Part shown: in pieces, positions 47,935-57,182 of the stretch | How positions within the stretch are numbered: the stretch's first letter is position 1 | Layout: each line of letters opens with the position of its first letter | Source: Paenibacillus solani | Lineage (GTDB): Bacteria; Bacillota; Bacilli; Paenibacillales; Paenibacillaceae | Direction: 5' to 3' | DNA length: 64,000 bases | Assembly: GCF_001277345.1 (NCBI RefSeq) | Contig: NZ_LIUT01000001.1 | Location: forward strand, 862,491 to 926,490 | Program-made: the position numbers and the translations under genes | Notes under the pieces: generated by a model | Databases searched by the model: none | The model's input: only the letters and a program-made list of their open reading frames with translations | Told to the model about the DNA's origin: nothing

Positions 47935-49755
47935 ATGATTACCGGACAAGGCAATATTCCGGATGATGTCATTGAGGAAGTTCTGGCCAAGAGCGATATT
48001 GTCGACACGGTCAGTAAATACGTGCATCTTACCAAACAGGGGAAATACCTGAAGGGCCTGTGCCCGTTTCATTCAGAGAAGACCCCTTCCTTTACGGTTA
48101 CACCGGAACGCCAAATCTTTTACTGCTATGGCTGCGGCAAGGGCGGGAATGCCATTAAGTTCAGAATGGAAATCGAAGGATTTTCTTTCCCCGAAGCTGT
48201 GAAGACCATGGCAGAAGAGAATGATATTTCGTTACCGGAAGGTCAAGGGGTTCCCGTAATTCCTCGTAATCCGGAGAAAGAACGATTGTTTGAAGCGAAT
48301 GAGCTTAGTGCCAAGCTGTATCACTTCCTGCTGAAGAATACGGAGCACGGCACAGAGGCGATGAAGTATTTACGATCCCGCGGAATGAACGACAAACTCA
48401 TTGATCAGTTTCAGATCGGTTATGCGCCAGATCGTTGGGATACGTTGGTTCAATTCTTGACGAAGCGATCCTTTGACTTAAAAGAAATGGAGAAGGGTGG
48501 CTTATTATCTGCAAGACACGAACAAGAAGGCTATCTTGACCGTTTTCGCGGACGCATTATGTTCCCGATCCATGACCGCAGCGGCAAAGTGATTGCTTTT
48601 GCAGGGAGAATACTAGGGGAAGGCCAACCGAAATATCTGAATTCCCCGGAAACAATTTTATTTAATAAAAGCCGCACATTGTATAACTTGCACCAGGCAA
48701 AAACATCCATACGTAAATTGCGTCAAATTCTGTTATTTGAAGGTTATGCCGATGTGATTTCGTCATGGGAAGCAGGGCTTCATAATGGTGTGGCAACAAT
48801 GGGGACCTCTCTTACGGAAAATCAAGTGGCCATTATGAAATCATTGGCTGAAGAAGTGGTTGTTGTCTATGACGGTGACAAAGCCGGAATGGCTGCTGCA
48901 CTTAAGGTCATTCCACTCCTTGAAGGTGTTGGTCTCAGAGTGCGAATCGCTTTAATGAACGAGGGAATGGATCCTGACGATTATATTCGAAAGTTCGGTG
49001 CAGAGCGTTTCAGGCATGTGGTAGAGAGTGCTGTTTCTACAACGAAATTTAAGCTTATATATCTGAAGAAAAACCATATACTGCTAGAAGAAGACGGGAA
49101 AATCGCATACACCAAAGAGGCATTGCCGATTATCGCAGCACTGAATTCCTCAACTGAACGGGAAGTATATTTGAGGGAATTATCTTCTGAGCTCCATCTT
49201 TCCTACGAAAGCCTTAAGCAGGATTGCAATCTGCTTCGGCAATCGATGATGCAAAAAAAGATGGATGAGGGGGATAATAAGGAAAATAGGTGGAATAATG
49301 GTAGGCATAAAAAAGGACGCGTGCCCACCCCGACACTTCTGCCCGCTTACCATGCTGCTGAGCGGCGGCTGTTGTCGCTGATGCTGCAGGATGCGGAGGC
49401 TGCGCGATACGTAGGAGATCGCCTGGGAGAAGCGTTTAATATTGAAGATCATGCGGCGATTGCTGCTTATCTATATGCTTTTTACGCACAGGGCAAGTCT
49501 CCGGATATCAGCCGATTCATGTCATCGCTCCATGACGACCGCTTAGAAATGACGGTCAGCTCCATCATGATGATGGAAGCACCAGCAGAGTGGAATGTAC
49601 AAGTGCTTGATGATTGCATACGTGAGGTGCTGAAATTTCCGCAGCAGAGAGAGATCAACCAGAAAAAAGAAGAGATGATAAAAGCGGAACGCTCGGGTGA
49701 TTTCTTGCGAGCCGCGCAAATTGCAAGTGAGATTATTGCCCTGGAGAGACAATGA
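47935..49755 (+). CDS. dnaG: DNA primase
   Basis: Synthesises RNA primers for replication. The N-terminal zinc finger has C43, H46, C64 and C67 (CPFH, then CYGC). The catalytic core includes RFRGRIMFPIHD and the TOPRIM motifs LLFEGYADV and VVVYDGDKAG. The C-terminal third is the DnaB-binding domain. I start it at the ATG at 47935, 5 bases after AAGGTGG; the frame opens at a GTG at 47908 without a good site. This gives 606 residues, as in B. subtilis (603). It is followed by sigA in the conserved macromolecular synthesis operon. Confidence 0.96.
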   Translation: MITGQGNIPDDVIEEVLAKSDIVDTVSKYVHLTKQGKYLKGLCPFHSEKTPSFTVTPERQIFYCYGCGKGGNAIKFRMEIEGFSFPEAVKTMAEENDISLPEGQGVPVIPRNPEKERLFEANELSAKLYHFLLKNTEHGTEAMKYLRSRGMNDKLIDQFQIGYAPDRWDTLVQFLTKRSFDLKEMEKGGLLSARHEQEGYLDRFRGRIMFPIHDRSGKVIAFAGRILGEGQPKYLNSPETILFNKSRTLYNLHQAKTSIRKLRQILLFEGYADVISSWEAGLHNGVATMGTSLTENQVAIMKSLAEEVVVVYDGDKAGMAAALKVIPLLEGVGLRVRIALMNEGMDPDDYIRKFGAERFRHVVESAVSTTKFKLIYLKKNHILLEEDGKIAYTKEALPIIAALNSSTEREVYLRELSSELHLSYESLKQDCNLLRQSMMQKKMDEGDNKENRWNNGRHKKGRVPTPTLLPAYHAAERRLLSLMLQDAEAARYVGDRLGEAFNIEDHAAIAAYLYAFYAQGKSPDISRFMSSLHDDRLEMTVSSIMMMEAPAEWNVQVLDDCIREVLKFPQQREINQKKEEMIKAERSGDFLRAAQIASEIIALERQ

Positions 49756-49797
49756 AGACCCGCTCATTGTTGTATCTAGGGAGGAGGGAGTCGAAAG

Positions 49798-50928
49798 ATG
49801 GCGAATGATCAGCATACTGAATTAGAAACGGAATTTACGCTGGATCAAGTCAAGGATCAGTTGATTGAACAGGGTAAAAAGAGATCCGTATTGAGCTATA
49901 AAGATATTATGGAGAAGTTATCGCCATTCGACCAGGATACGGAGCAGATGGAAGAGTTTTATGAGCAGCTTGCTGATCTTGGAATTGATGTTGTGAATGA
50001 GAATGACGAAGAGGGCCCTCATCGCCAGTCAGGAGATTCGGAAACGCATGAGAATGAGGAATTTGGATTTGATGATGACTTATCCTTGCCTCCGGGGATC
50101 AAGATTAATGATCCTGTACGTATGTATCTAAAGGAAATTGGCAGAGTCCCGCTGCTCTCCGCTGATGATGAGATTGAACTCGCGAATCGGATTGAACATG
50201 GTGATGAGGAAGCCAAACGACGCCTGGCCGAAGCAAACTTGCGACTGGTTGTCAGTATCGCCAAGCGTTACGTTGGACGCGGAATGCTGTTCTTGGACTT
50301 GATTCAGGAGGGCAATATGGGCTTGATCAAAGCCGTGGAGAAGTTCGATTATAAGAAAGGCTTTAAGTTCAGTACGTATGCGACCTGGTGGATTCGCCAA
50401 GCGATTACCCGTGCTATCGCTGACCAGGCACGTACGATCCGTATCCCGGTGCATATGGTGGAGACGATCAATAAACTGATACGTGTATCCAGACAGCTTC
50501 TGCAGGAGCTTGGACGAGAGCCTTCGCCGGAGGAAATTGCTGCTGAAATGGAACTCAGCGTTGAGAAAGTCCGGGAAATCATGAAGATTGCCCAAGAACC
50601 GGTATCGCTTGAAACGCCTATCGGTGAAGAGGACGATTCCCATTTGGGGGATTTTATCGAGGATCAGGAAGCACTGGCTCCTGCCGACGCAGCTGCTTAC
50701 GAGCTTCTGAAGGAACAGCTCGAAGATGTGCTTGATACGTTGACAGAGCGGGAGGAGAATGTACTGCGTCTTCGTTTCGGTCTTGATGACGGCCGTACAA
50801 GAACCTTGGAAGAGGTCGGCAAAGTGTTCGGCGTGACCCGTGAACGGATTCGCCAGATTGAAGCCAAAGCGCTTCGCAAGCTTCGCCATCCAAGTCGCAG
50901 CAAGCGACTAAAGGATTTTCTCGAATAG
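49798..50928 (+). CDS. sigA: RNA polymerase housekeeping sigma factor SigA
   Basis: Primary sigma factor. Region 1.1 and an acidic linker occupy 1-95. Region 1.2 ([11 protein letters not shown]) is followed by region 2 ([30 protein letters not shown] and [14 protein letters not shown], the -10 recognition helix). Region 3 comes next, and region 4.2 ([22 protein letters not shown]) ends the protein, which is 376 residues long. AGGGAGGAGGGAG precedes the ATG. It lies downstream of dnaG, as in B. subtilis, and a terminator follows. Confidence 0.99.
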   Translation: MANDQHTELETEFTLDQVKDQLIEQGKKRSVLSYKDIMEKLSPFDQDTEQMEEFYEQLADLGIDVVNENDEEGPHRQSGDSETHENEEFGFDDDLSLPPGIKINDPVRMYLKEIGRVPLLSADDEIELANRIEHGDEEAKRRLAEANLRLVVSIAKRYVGRGMLFLDLIQEGNMGLIKAVEKFDYKKGFKFSTYATWWIRQAITRAIADQARTIRIPVHMVETINKLIRVSRQLLQELGREPSPEEIAAEMELSVEKVREIMKIAQEPVSLETPIGEEDDSHLGDFIEDQEALAPADAAAYELLKEQLEDVLDTLTEREENVLRLRFGLDDGRTRTLEEVGKVFGVTRERIRQIEAKALRKLRHPSRSKRLKDFLE

Positions 50929-50937
50929 CCCCATCAA

Positions 50938-50975
50938 CGGACCTTCTGCAGTTAACGGCAGCGGGTCCTTTTTTT
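50938..50975 (+). terminator. Terminator of dnaG-sigA
   Basis: GGACCTTCTGC-AGTTAAC-GGCAGCGGGTCC with a central bulge, followed by seven Ts. A second purine/pyrimidine hairpin (GAAGAGGAAGA with TCTTCCTTC) lies at about 50983-51028. The rest of the 256-bp gap before trmK shows no gene. Confidence 0.85.
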
Positions 50976-51184
50976 CGAGTTTGAAGAGGAAGAGGAGAAC
51001 TCCTTGGTTCTGGAATTTCTTCCTTCTTTTGTTTTATTGGTCTTTATTTTAGCTCTTTTCCCGGCCCAATGCAAATAACACTGGAAGAATCTTTGCAAAC
51101 GCAGCTGCTGGTTTGCAGTTTGGCATGGTCTCTGTTAGGGTAAGAAATAGGCTGTAATTTGAACGAAAAATTAGGAGATAAGGT

Positions 51185-51952
51185 GTGTCAACGTTGAAAT
51201 TATCAAAAAGATTAACGCAAATACTGGGCAAAATTCCACCCGGCAGCAGACTCGCGGATATTGGCTCCGATCATGCCCTTCTCCCTGTCGCTGCTGTTGA
51301 AAGCGGAGCGGCTATCCAAGCGATTGCGGGTGAAGTCAATCTTGGTCCCTATGAGGCGGCTGTAAAGCAGGTCATGGAATCCGGGATGAAGGATGTCATC
51401 AGCGTAAGAAGAGGTGACGGCTTGGATGTGCTATCGGCAGGAGAGGCCGATGTAATTACCATTGCCGGTATGGGGGGCGGGTTGATTACCTCGATACTGG
51501 ATCGTGGCCTCGATAAGCTGGCCGGTGTGCGGAGGCTGGTCCTTCAGCCGAATGTCGGGGAAGACATTTTGCGTAAATGGCTGTATTCCCATCATTGGGT
51601 GCTCGTTGAGGAATTTATTTTAGAGGAAGACGGTAAAATTTATGAGGTTCTGGTCGCAGAACCTGCGGAAGCCACAGAACTGACGAACGAAAGGGTATAT
51701 ACGGAGAGAACGATTGGCGACCGTGTTCGATTATCTACGAACTGGCTGTTACGCATGGGTCCCTGGCTGACCCAATCCCCGAATTCGGTGTTCTATGATA
51801 AATGGAGATCAGAGCTTGAGAAGATGGCTCATATTCTTCAATCCTTATCACGGTCCGATCTTACAACAGCAGCCGATAAGGCCAGTGAGATTCAATCGGA
51901 TATAGAGTTTATTCAGGAGGTGCTGGCATGCTTGCCAAAGGACAAACCGTAA
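51185..51952 (+). CDS. trmK: tRNA (adenine22-N1)-methyltransferase
   Basis: Methylates A22 in the D-loop of tRNAs (B. subtilis YqfN). The SAM motif is LADIGSDHALLP (DIGSDH is diagnostic), followed by ITIAGMGGGLITSIL, and LVLQPNVGEDILRKWL contains the NPPY-equivalent region. A C-terminal coiled coil follows. It is 255 residues long. The start is GTG, with TTAGGAGATAAGG upstream. Its 3' end overlaps the Nif3 gene by 25 bp, as is common for this pair. Confidence 0.94.
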   Translation: MSTLKLSKRLTQILGKIPPGSRLADIGSDHALLPVAAVESGAAIQAIAGEVNLGPYEAAVKQVMESGMKDVISVRRGDGLDVLSAGEADVITIAGMGGGLITSILDRGLDKLAGVRRLVLQPNVGEDILRKWLYSHHWVLVEEFILEEDGKIYEVLVAEPAEATELTNERVYTERTIGDRVRLSTNWLLRMGPWLTQSPNSVFYDKWRSELEKMAHILQSLSRSDLTTAADKASEIQSDIEFIQEVLACLPKDKP

Positions 51953-53043
51953 TTCAATACATGGAGCAACTGGCTCCAAAACATGTGGCCGAGCCGGATG
52001 ACCGGATTGGTCTTCAGCTTGGAACATTGCAAAAGGACATTCGCACCGTACTGGTCGCACTGGATGTTAATGAAGAAGTGGTCGATGAAGCCATCGAGCT
52101 GGGGGCTGACTTAATTATCGCGCATCATGCGATTATATACCGCCCGCTGAAACAGCTGCAGACAGATACGCCGATGGGCAAGGTATACGAGAAGCTTATC
52201 AAACATGATATCGCGGTCTACATAAGCCATACCAATCTGGACGTAACGGAGGGCGGTATGAACGATTGGATGGGCGAGGCTGTAGGGATCGTAAACACAG
52301 CGCCTATCCACGACATGCATAATGAACAGCTATCCAAACTGGTGGTATTTGTACCGAAGAGCCACCATCAAGAGGTACTGGATGCCGTGCTGGGCGCAGG
52401 TGCAGGCTGGATTGGGAACTATAGTCATTGCAGCTTCAATATCGAAGGCTTTGGTACCTTTATGCCAAGAGAAGGCAGCGATCCTTTTCAAGGCAAGCAA
52501 GGTAAGATTGAGCGGGCGAACGAAGTCCGGATCGAGACGATTGTTCCCCATGATATCAAAAACAAAGTGATTCAGGCGATGCTGAAAGCTCATCCTTATG
52601 AAGAAGTTGCTTATGATCTCTATTCCATGGATCTTAAGGGGAGGTCTCTCGGTCTTGGCAGGGTCGGGAAACTCAAGGAAGTTAAAACGCTGGCTGAACT
52701 GGTAGAGGTGGTAAAGGAGAAGCTGGATGTGCCCCATGTTCGGGTCGTAGGAGAGCTTGACCGTACCATACGCAAGGCTGCCGTTATTGGCGGCTCTGGC
52801 GGGCGCTATATGATGAAGGCCCTATTCCGGGGTGCAGATGTTCTGATAACCGGGGATGTGGATTATCATACAGCACAAGATGCGCTGGCAGCGGGGCTGG
52901 CGATCATTGATCCGGGGCATAATGCAGAGAAGATCATGAAGGTCAAGGTAGCCGAATGGATGGAGCAGAAGCTGCAGGAGCATAAATACGCAACTCGAGT
53001 TGTTGCTTCTCGTATCGATACAGAACCATTCCAGTTTGTATGA
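51928..53043 (+). CDS. Nif3-like dinuclear metal center protein (YqfO)
   Basis: A ring-forming metal-binding protein of unclear activity. Metal ligands are seen in LIIAHHAIIYRPL, the SHTNLDV segment and the C-terminal GDVDYHTAQDA. The insert between the two halves (about 130-230) is the PII/CutA1-like domain of long Nif3 proteins, with HPYEEVAYDLY, which accounts for the 371-residue length. The ATG lies inside trmK with GGAGGTGCTGGC upstream. The trmK-yqfO pair is conserved in Firmicutes. Confidence 0.92.
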   Translation: MLAKGQTVIQYMEQLAPKHVAEPDDRIGLQLGTLQKDIRTVLVALDVNEEVVDEAIELGADLIIAHHAIIYRPLKQLQTDTPMGKVYEKLIKHDIAVYISHTNLDVTEGGMNDWMGEAVGIVNTAPIHDMHNEQLSKLVVFVPKSHHQEVLDAVLGAGAGWIGNYSHCSFNIEGFGTFMPREGSDPFQGKQGKIERANEVRIETIVPHDIKNKVIQAMLKAHPYEEVAYDLYSMDLKGRSLGLGRVGKLKEVKTLAELVEVVKEKLDVPHVRVVGELDRTIRKAAVIGGSGGRYMMKALFRGADVLITGDVDYHTAQDALAAGLAIIDPGHNAEKIMKVKVAEWMEQKLQEHKYATRVVASRIDTEPFQFV

Positions 53044-53116
53044 GCCGAAATAGGAAGTATAAGAGAACTCTCTTTCACTACTGGGAAATTGAGCACCTAA
53101 TGTTAAAGTTTAAGGG

Positions 53117-53145
53117 TTGTGTCCCTTCTTAAATCAAGATATAAT
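53117..53145 (+). promoter_or_regulatory. Promoter of the RNase P RNA gene
   Basis: TTGTGT (53117-53122), a 17-bp spacer and consensus TATAAT (53140-53145), putting the start close to the mature RNA 5' end. Confidence 0.7.
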
Positions 53146-53157
53146 ATGTAATGTTGT

Positions 53158-53567
53158 CCGGAAAGTTTAACAGACAATCGCTGGCGGCGTCAAAGCCGCG
53201 AGAGGAAAGTCCGGGCTCCACAGGGCAGGGTGCTGGATAACGTCCAGTCAGCGCGAGTTGAAGGATAGTGCCACAGAAATGGACCGCCGATGGCCGCCTT
53301 AGTGCGGCACAGGCAAGGATGGAACCGAGGTGTAAGAGACCCCGAGGAACGCTGGTGACTTCGTTCCTGGTAAACCCCACCTGGAGCAAGACCTAATGGG
53401 ACGCAGTCTCCTTCGAGGAGACAGCCTTAGCCCGAGGCGCGTCTGGGTTGGTCGCTGGAGTCGATCAGTAATGATCGGCCTAGATAGATGATTGTCGCTT
53501 AAAGTGGCAGGGTAGTTCCCGTTATGACCACGAAGAGCACAGAACCCGGCTTACGGAAAGCTTTCCC
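53158..53567 (+). ncRNA. rnpB: RNase P RNA (rnpB), class A-like
   Basis: Catalytic RNA that removes tRNA 5' leaders. Conserved cores are GAGAGGAAAGTCCGGGCTCC (53200-53219) and, at the 3' end, ACAGAACCCGGCTTAC (53539-53554). P1 pairs GGAAAGTTT (53160-53168) with AAGCTTTCC (53558-53566). Class A hallmarks shared with the E. coli RNA are ACCGCCGATGGCC, the P13/P14 hairpins before GGTAAACCCCACC(T)GGAGCAAGACC, and the L15-type GGTTGGTCGCTGGAG. Class B of Bacillus lacks these. A P19-like hairpin lies between GATTGTC and the 3' core. The ends are estimates, good to several bases. Confidence 0.93.
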
Positions 53568-53609
53568 AACTAAACAACAACATATCGTTTATGATGCTTG
53601 TAAGGGTAC

Positions 53610-53667
53610 AAACGCGCATTTTCTTTGCACTTCTCGTAAGAGGTGTAAAGGAAATGCGCGTTTTTTG
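53610..53667 (+). terminator. Terminator downstream of rnpB
   Basis: AACGCGCATTTTCTTTGCAC with GTGTAAAGGAAATGCGCGTT, extended by CTTCT/AGAGG, then TTTTTT. A stem of more than 20 bp, about 43 bases beyond the mature 3' end. Confidence 0.93.
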
Positions 53668-53783
53668 TATCGGGTTCTTTAAATAAGTGCAAGCTTATTC
53701 GGCCTTAAAGGGGACAATCGTCCATACCAATTAGCCCCTATATTAATAAGCTATTATCATCAACGGAAAGGAGATGCAAACAT

Positions 53784-54062
53784 ATGTCTTGTTGCAATGA
53801 AAACCCATGTCCTGCCGTATCACCGATCGTATGTGACCCGATCGTCATCGTTAGAGACCATTATGTACCGCAACTCGTGCCTGTCATTCATCCGATCAAA
53901 GTAGTAGATAAAATTCACTGTGTACCGGTAGAGAAGCATATCTACACGTATAGCGAAGAAGAAGTCACAACCGGTACAGGTGGTTATGGTGGAGTGACGG
54001 TATCCGGTAAGCGGGCTAAGAAAGCAGCTGTAAGTGCCAGCCGTTCCCGCCGTAAGAGATAA
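53784..54062 (+). CDS. CotD-like spore coat protein
   Basis: A 92-residue protein. The N-terminus is Cys-rich (MSCCNENPCP). The centre, rich in Pro, Val and His (VPQLVPVIHPIKVVDKIHCVPVEKHIYTY), resembles the CotD family of inner coat proteins. The C-terminus is Gly-rich and then strongly basic (SGKRAKKAAVSASRSRRKR). GGAAAGGAGATG precedes the ATG. Family assignment rests on the spaced P-H-P and HC-P-V-KH pattern, so it is moderate. Expression late in sporulation is likely, but I could not identify a clear sigma-K promoter. Confidence 0.75.
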   Translation: MSCCNENPCPAVSPIVCDPIVIVRDHYVPQLVPVIHPIKVVDKIHCVPVEKHIYTYSEEEVTTGTGGYGGVTVSGKRAKKAAVSASRSRRKR

Positions 54063-54116
54063 ATGTGAGGCTCACTATACGCAATAAAGCAGCTCACGCT
54101 TATAGCGGAAGCTGCT

Positions 54117-56051
54117 TTATTCTCCATCTATTGTTTGGGGCCTTGTTAGCTTGCGAAGTTCCTGCTCCAAATTAAGCAGGGTGCGGCCCGGCCACATTTG
54201 TAAGGGAACTTCAGGAGTGCTTGCTGCTTGTAAAGCGCGGAAGATATCGATCTGACCATGACCGAAATATTTATCCTTTCCCTTATCGCCGAGATCCACC
54301 GTTTGACTCGTCATGACATCCATCACTTCCTGATTCGTCAAATTCGGATTCAAAGAACGAATGAGACCTGCCATAGCTGCTGCATGGGGACTGGCCATGG
54401 AGGTTCCAGATAATGCGGCATACTGGTTCCCGGGGAAAGTGCTGGCGATATTGGTTCCGGGCGCTGCTACATCGATATAATCCCCGTAGTTGGAGTATTC
54501 TGCCCGCTTTTGGTTGGAATCGGTCGCTGCAACTGCAAGCACTTCAGGATAGGCAGCAGGATAGCCGGGGCGCTCCGTATTATCATTGCCTGAGGCTGCG
54601 ACAAGGACAACGTCACGATCATATGCATATTTCACGGCATCATGGAGAAATTGCGAATCTGCATAGTTGCCCAGACTCATGTTGATGACTTTGGCTCCAT
54701 GGTCCGTTGCCCATATGATGCCTTCTGCTACAGCATATGTCGTTCCTGATCCCGAGCTGTCAAGCGCCTTTACCGGCATGATTTTATTATACCAGCTGAC
54801 CCCGGCCACGCCTTCTCCATTGTTGACAAGAGCACCTATGATGCCTGCAACGTGGGTGCCGTGGCCGACATCATCCAGCGGTTTCTTTTCCTTATCTACA
54901 ATGTTGTATCCATCCACCAATTGACCAGCCAGATCGGTATGCGTTAGATCCGCGCCCGTATCGACTACAGCAATAATCACATCTTCACTGCCTCGAGATA
55001 AATCCCAGCCCCGGTTCGTTTCAATCACTGGCAGATTCCATTGGTACTGAGAAAACAGCAGGTCGTTCGGGATATTGACTTGGGCATTTGCTTGCTCTGG
55101 TAAAGAACCTGTGTTTGACATGGTTTGGGGAATACGATCATTTGTTAAATACATGTAATGAGGTTCTGTATATTTGGTTTCCCAATTTTTCTCGAAGTAA
55201 GACCGCAGCTGTTGATAATCCATCTCTTTGGAGCGGAATACATAAGCATAACCAAGTTTTCTTGGTGTTTCACAGGAGATTTCTTTAGATATATCCAGAA
55301 GCTGCTCCTTGGTCGGATCCTGTTGAAAGGAAACCACAATTTCATTTTCATAAAAGTGACTCGCCTTCTCATTATCATGACCCGTTTTAACGGTAATATC
55401 GGACAGGGTATCCGCATGAACGGATTCTACCTTGAATTTTCCCTCTTTTGGATACGGGATCAAGCGTAGATTGCGTTTTTGGTGATTGCTTACTTCGTGG
55501 AGCACAGCTTGATTGACCAATGCGGCTGCTCCAAATTTACGATCCTTGGAGGGCTCCGCTACTACAAAGTATGGCTGACCCGCAGCGACAAACTTTGGGG
55601 AATCATATGCTTCGCCCTGTTTAAGTTTCTGCTGTGCGATTTGAAAATGGTGAGAGATCAGCTTCTTATCGTCTTTACTCAATTTGGGAAGTTGCCCCTG
55701 AATATCCACCATCTTATTTTGTTTAAGGTTATACCATCGCACCTGCTGAAAATGCTTGTGTGTTTTCTGTTCATTCTGTGTATATAATCTGATTTGCCCA
55801 GCATTGCGCAAGGATTCATTGCTGAGCATTTTGTGCAGATGAGCTTTGGCATCAAGACGGTTTAGTTGATGTGTGGCATGGATGTCGCTCTGCATGGTAA
55901 AGTGTTTTGCTTTATGCTCCTGCTGAGGTTTTAGTGGTTGCGCTGGTTCTGCCGCTGGGGCTGGCTGCTTCGATCCGGGGATAAAGATTAAGAGAAGCAC
56001 ACCCAACAGGGCCACGGCACCGATGACACTCCACAGGTTACGGGATTTCAC
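54117..56051 (-). CDS. S8 family subtilisin-like serine protease, membrane-anchored or secreted
   Basis: A 644-residue protease with a hydrophobic N-terminal helix (about 7-25, ending IFIPGS), which is a signal anchor or signal peptide. A long N-terminal region (30-330) is rich in Gln, His and Lys and probably includes an inhibitor-like propeptide (ENEIVVSFQ onward). The subtilase domain has D364 (AVVDTGAD), H397 (GHGTHVAG), N489 (AASGND) and S551 (GTSMASPH), a complete triad. The start is GTG at 56051, 7 bases after GAGGAGG; the frame extends 7 codons further to a TTG that precedes the ribosome site. It is convergent with the CotD-like gene. The substrate is unknown. Confidence 0.93.
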   Translation of the reverse strand: MKSRNLWSVIGAVALLGVLLLIFIPGSKQPAPAAEPAQPLKPQQEHKAKHFTMQSDIHATHQLNRLDAKAHLHKMLSNESLRNAGQIRLYTQNEQKTHKHFQQVRWYNLKQNKMVDIQGQLPKLSKDDKKLISHHFQIAQQKLKQGEAYDSPKFVAAGQPYFVVAEPSKDRKFGAAALVNQAVLHEVSNHQKRNLRLIPYPKEGKFKVESVHADTLSDITVKTGHDNEKASHFYENEIVVSFQQDPTKEQLLDISKEISCETPRKLGYAYVFRSKEMDYQQLRSYFEKNWETKYTEPHYMYLTNDRIPQTMSNTGSLPEQANAQVNIPNDLLFSQYQWNLPVIETNRGWDLSRGSEDVIIAVVDTGADLTHTDLAGQLVDGYNIVDKEKKPLDDVGHGTHVAGIIGALVNNGEGVAGVSWYNKIMPVKALDSSGSGTTYAVAEGIIWATDHGAKVINMSLGNYADSQFLHDAVKYAYDRDVVLVAASGNDNTERPGYPAAYPEVLAVAATDSNQKRAEYSNYGDYIDVAAPGTNIASTFPGNQYAALSGTSMASPHAAAMAGLIRSLNPNLTNQEVMDVMTSQTVDLGDKGKDKYFGHGQIDIFRALQAASTPEVPLQMWPGRTLLNLEQELRKLTRPQTIDGE

Positions 56052-56247
56052 ATGGTTTCCTCCTCGCCGCAATTCATGATTGATTTAGTCTTAGCGTGGG
56101 AAGTGTCAATCCTTTTTATGCGTAATCCTTAAAAGTGCCTGCCTGTTGGGGATATCGTTATCCCAAAATTTGTGTTACGATGATTTTAATTGAACGAACG
56201 CCAGGCCATAACCTGGAGTCACGATTATTTAAGGGGGATCTATCGTA

Positions 56248-56754
56248 ATGCCAGCGGACAATCTTCAGAAATTATGTTCCGAGTCCAGAGATAAGTTGAA
56301 ATCTGCTATTTCGATAATGGAAACTTTTTTAAATGAACATGCGCTGTCTCAATTGGTAACAGATGAGGAGGAGGAAACGGTTCATTTTTACAAAGGATTT
56401 CTGTCGGATGTACGTCATTTGCTTGTCTTTTCTGAAGTTTCTTATGAAAAGCTTGGTGTTGTGCAGCGTCGTCCTCGCTTTGATATCGATTTTGCCGAGA
56501 AAGCTTTGTATCATTTGTATCACCGCTGTGTAAACAATTTTTTCTATCCAAAGAATGAAAGTTATTCTGAGGATGGACGGTATGCCTATACTGGGCAGGA
56601 TGCGATCCGTTTTAGGATGACTCCGGTTCGTCCTGCTCGTGACGTTATTATGAATATCACCAGAATTTATGAAGAATTGCGCGAAGATCTTGCTTACTAC
56701 GAAAGCGACTATTTGATGGGACGCCGTTTGCAGCCGGAGAAAAGTCTTGTATAG
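56248..56754 (+). CDS. DUF3907 family protein (YpuI-like)
   Basis: A 168-residue, mostly helical cytoplasmic protein. The pattern VHFYKGFLSDVRHLLVF, KALYHLYHRCVNNFFYPKNESYSEDGRYAYTG and DLAYYESDY matches what I recall of Bacillus YpuI (DUF3907), whose function is unknown. AAGGGGGATC precedes the ATG. A good terminator follows, so it is probably monocistronic. The 196-bp gap to the divergent protease gene contains a short CCAGG/CCTGG dyad (56201-56216) and nothing else I can name. Confidence 0.8.
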   Translation: MPADNLQKLCSESRDKLKSAISIMETFLNEHALSQLVTDEEEETVHFYKGFLSDVRHLLVFSEVSYEKLGVVQRRPRFDIDFAEKALYHLYHRCVNNFFYPKNESYSEDGRYAYTGQDAIRFRMTPVRPARDVIMNITRIYEELREDLAYYESDYLMGRRLQPEKSLV

Positions 56755-56773
56755 AATAAGCAATGGCATATTC

Positions 56774-56806
56774 AAGAGATACCAGCCGCTGGTATCTCTT
56801 TTTTTG
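56774..56806 (+). terminator. Terminator after the ypuI-like gene
   Basis: AAGAGATACCAG-CCG-CTGGTATCTCTT followed by TTTTT: a perfect 12-bp stem. Confidence 0.95.
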
Positions 56807-56893
56807 CGTTTTGTTTGTAGGTACCAACTGACAATCGCTCTTGTGCATACCGACAGTAAACTAAGGAAAAGATGTTGACGAGGTGATGCTAAA

Positions 56894-57118
56894 ATGGCCA
56901 ACGAAGCCAAACCATTGGTGAAATGTAGTGTCAGCAATTGCCATTACTGGGGAGAACAAAATTTATGTCATGCCGAGATGATCATGATTGAAATCGACCG
57001 CCATTCACACATGAAACTCCATGAAGAGTATGGGGCAGAACCTTACGTAGATGACCATCAAGATGTTGCTGACAAGTCTTCAGAGACCTGCTGTCTGACC
57101 TTCAAGCCTAAGGGCTGA
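56894..57118 (+). CDS. DUF1540 domain protein, small Cys-rich
   Basis: A 74-residue protein with the DUF1540 pattern: VKCSVSNCHYWGEQNLCHAEMIMIEI near the N-terminus and a C-terminal CC. Such proteins probably bind metal through the cysteines, and they are common in spore formers, but no activity is established. ACGAGGTGATGC precedes the ATG. The next gene starts 64 bp downstream, with no terminator between, so the two may be cotranscribed. Confidence 0.85.
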   Translation: MANEAKPLVKCSVSNCHYWGEQNLCHAEMIMIEIDRHSHMKLHEEYGAEPYVDDHQDVADKSSETCCLTFKPKG

Positions 57119-57182
57119 TGAGGACGAGCCGGATAACCTTCCGGGTGTCTTGTACTTGGGGATGATGGAAATGGAGGAAACT

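Noticed and set aside
53699..53783. A sigma-K promoter before the CotD-like gene
   Set aside because: CATACCAATT and nearby AT-rich words are only loosely similar to the consensus, with no convincing -35.
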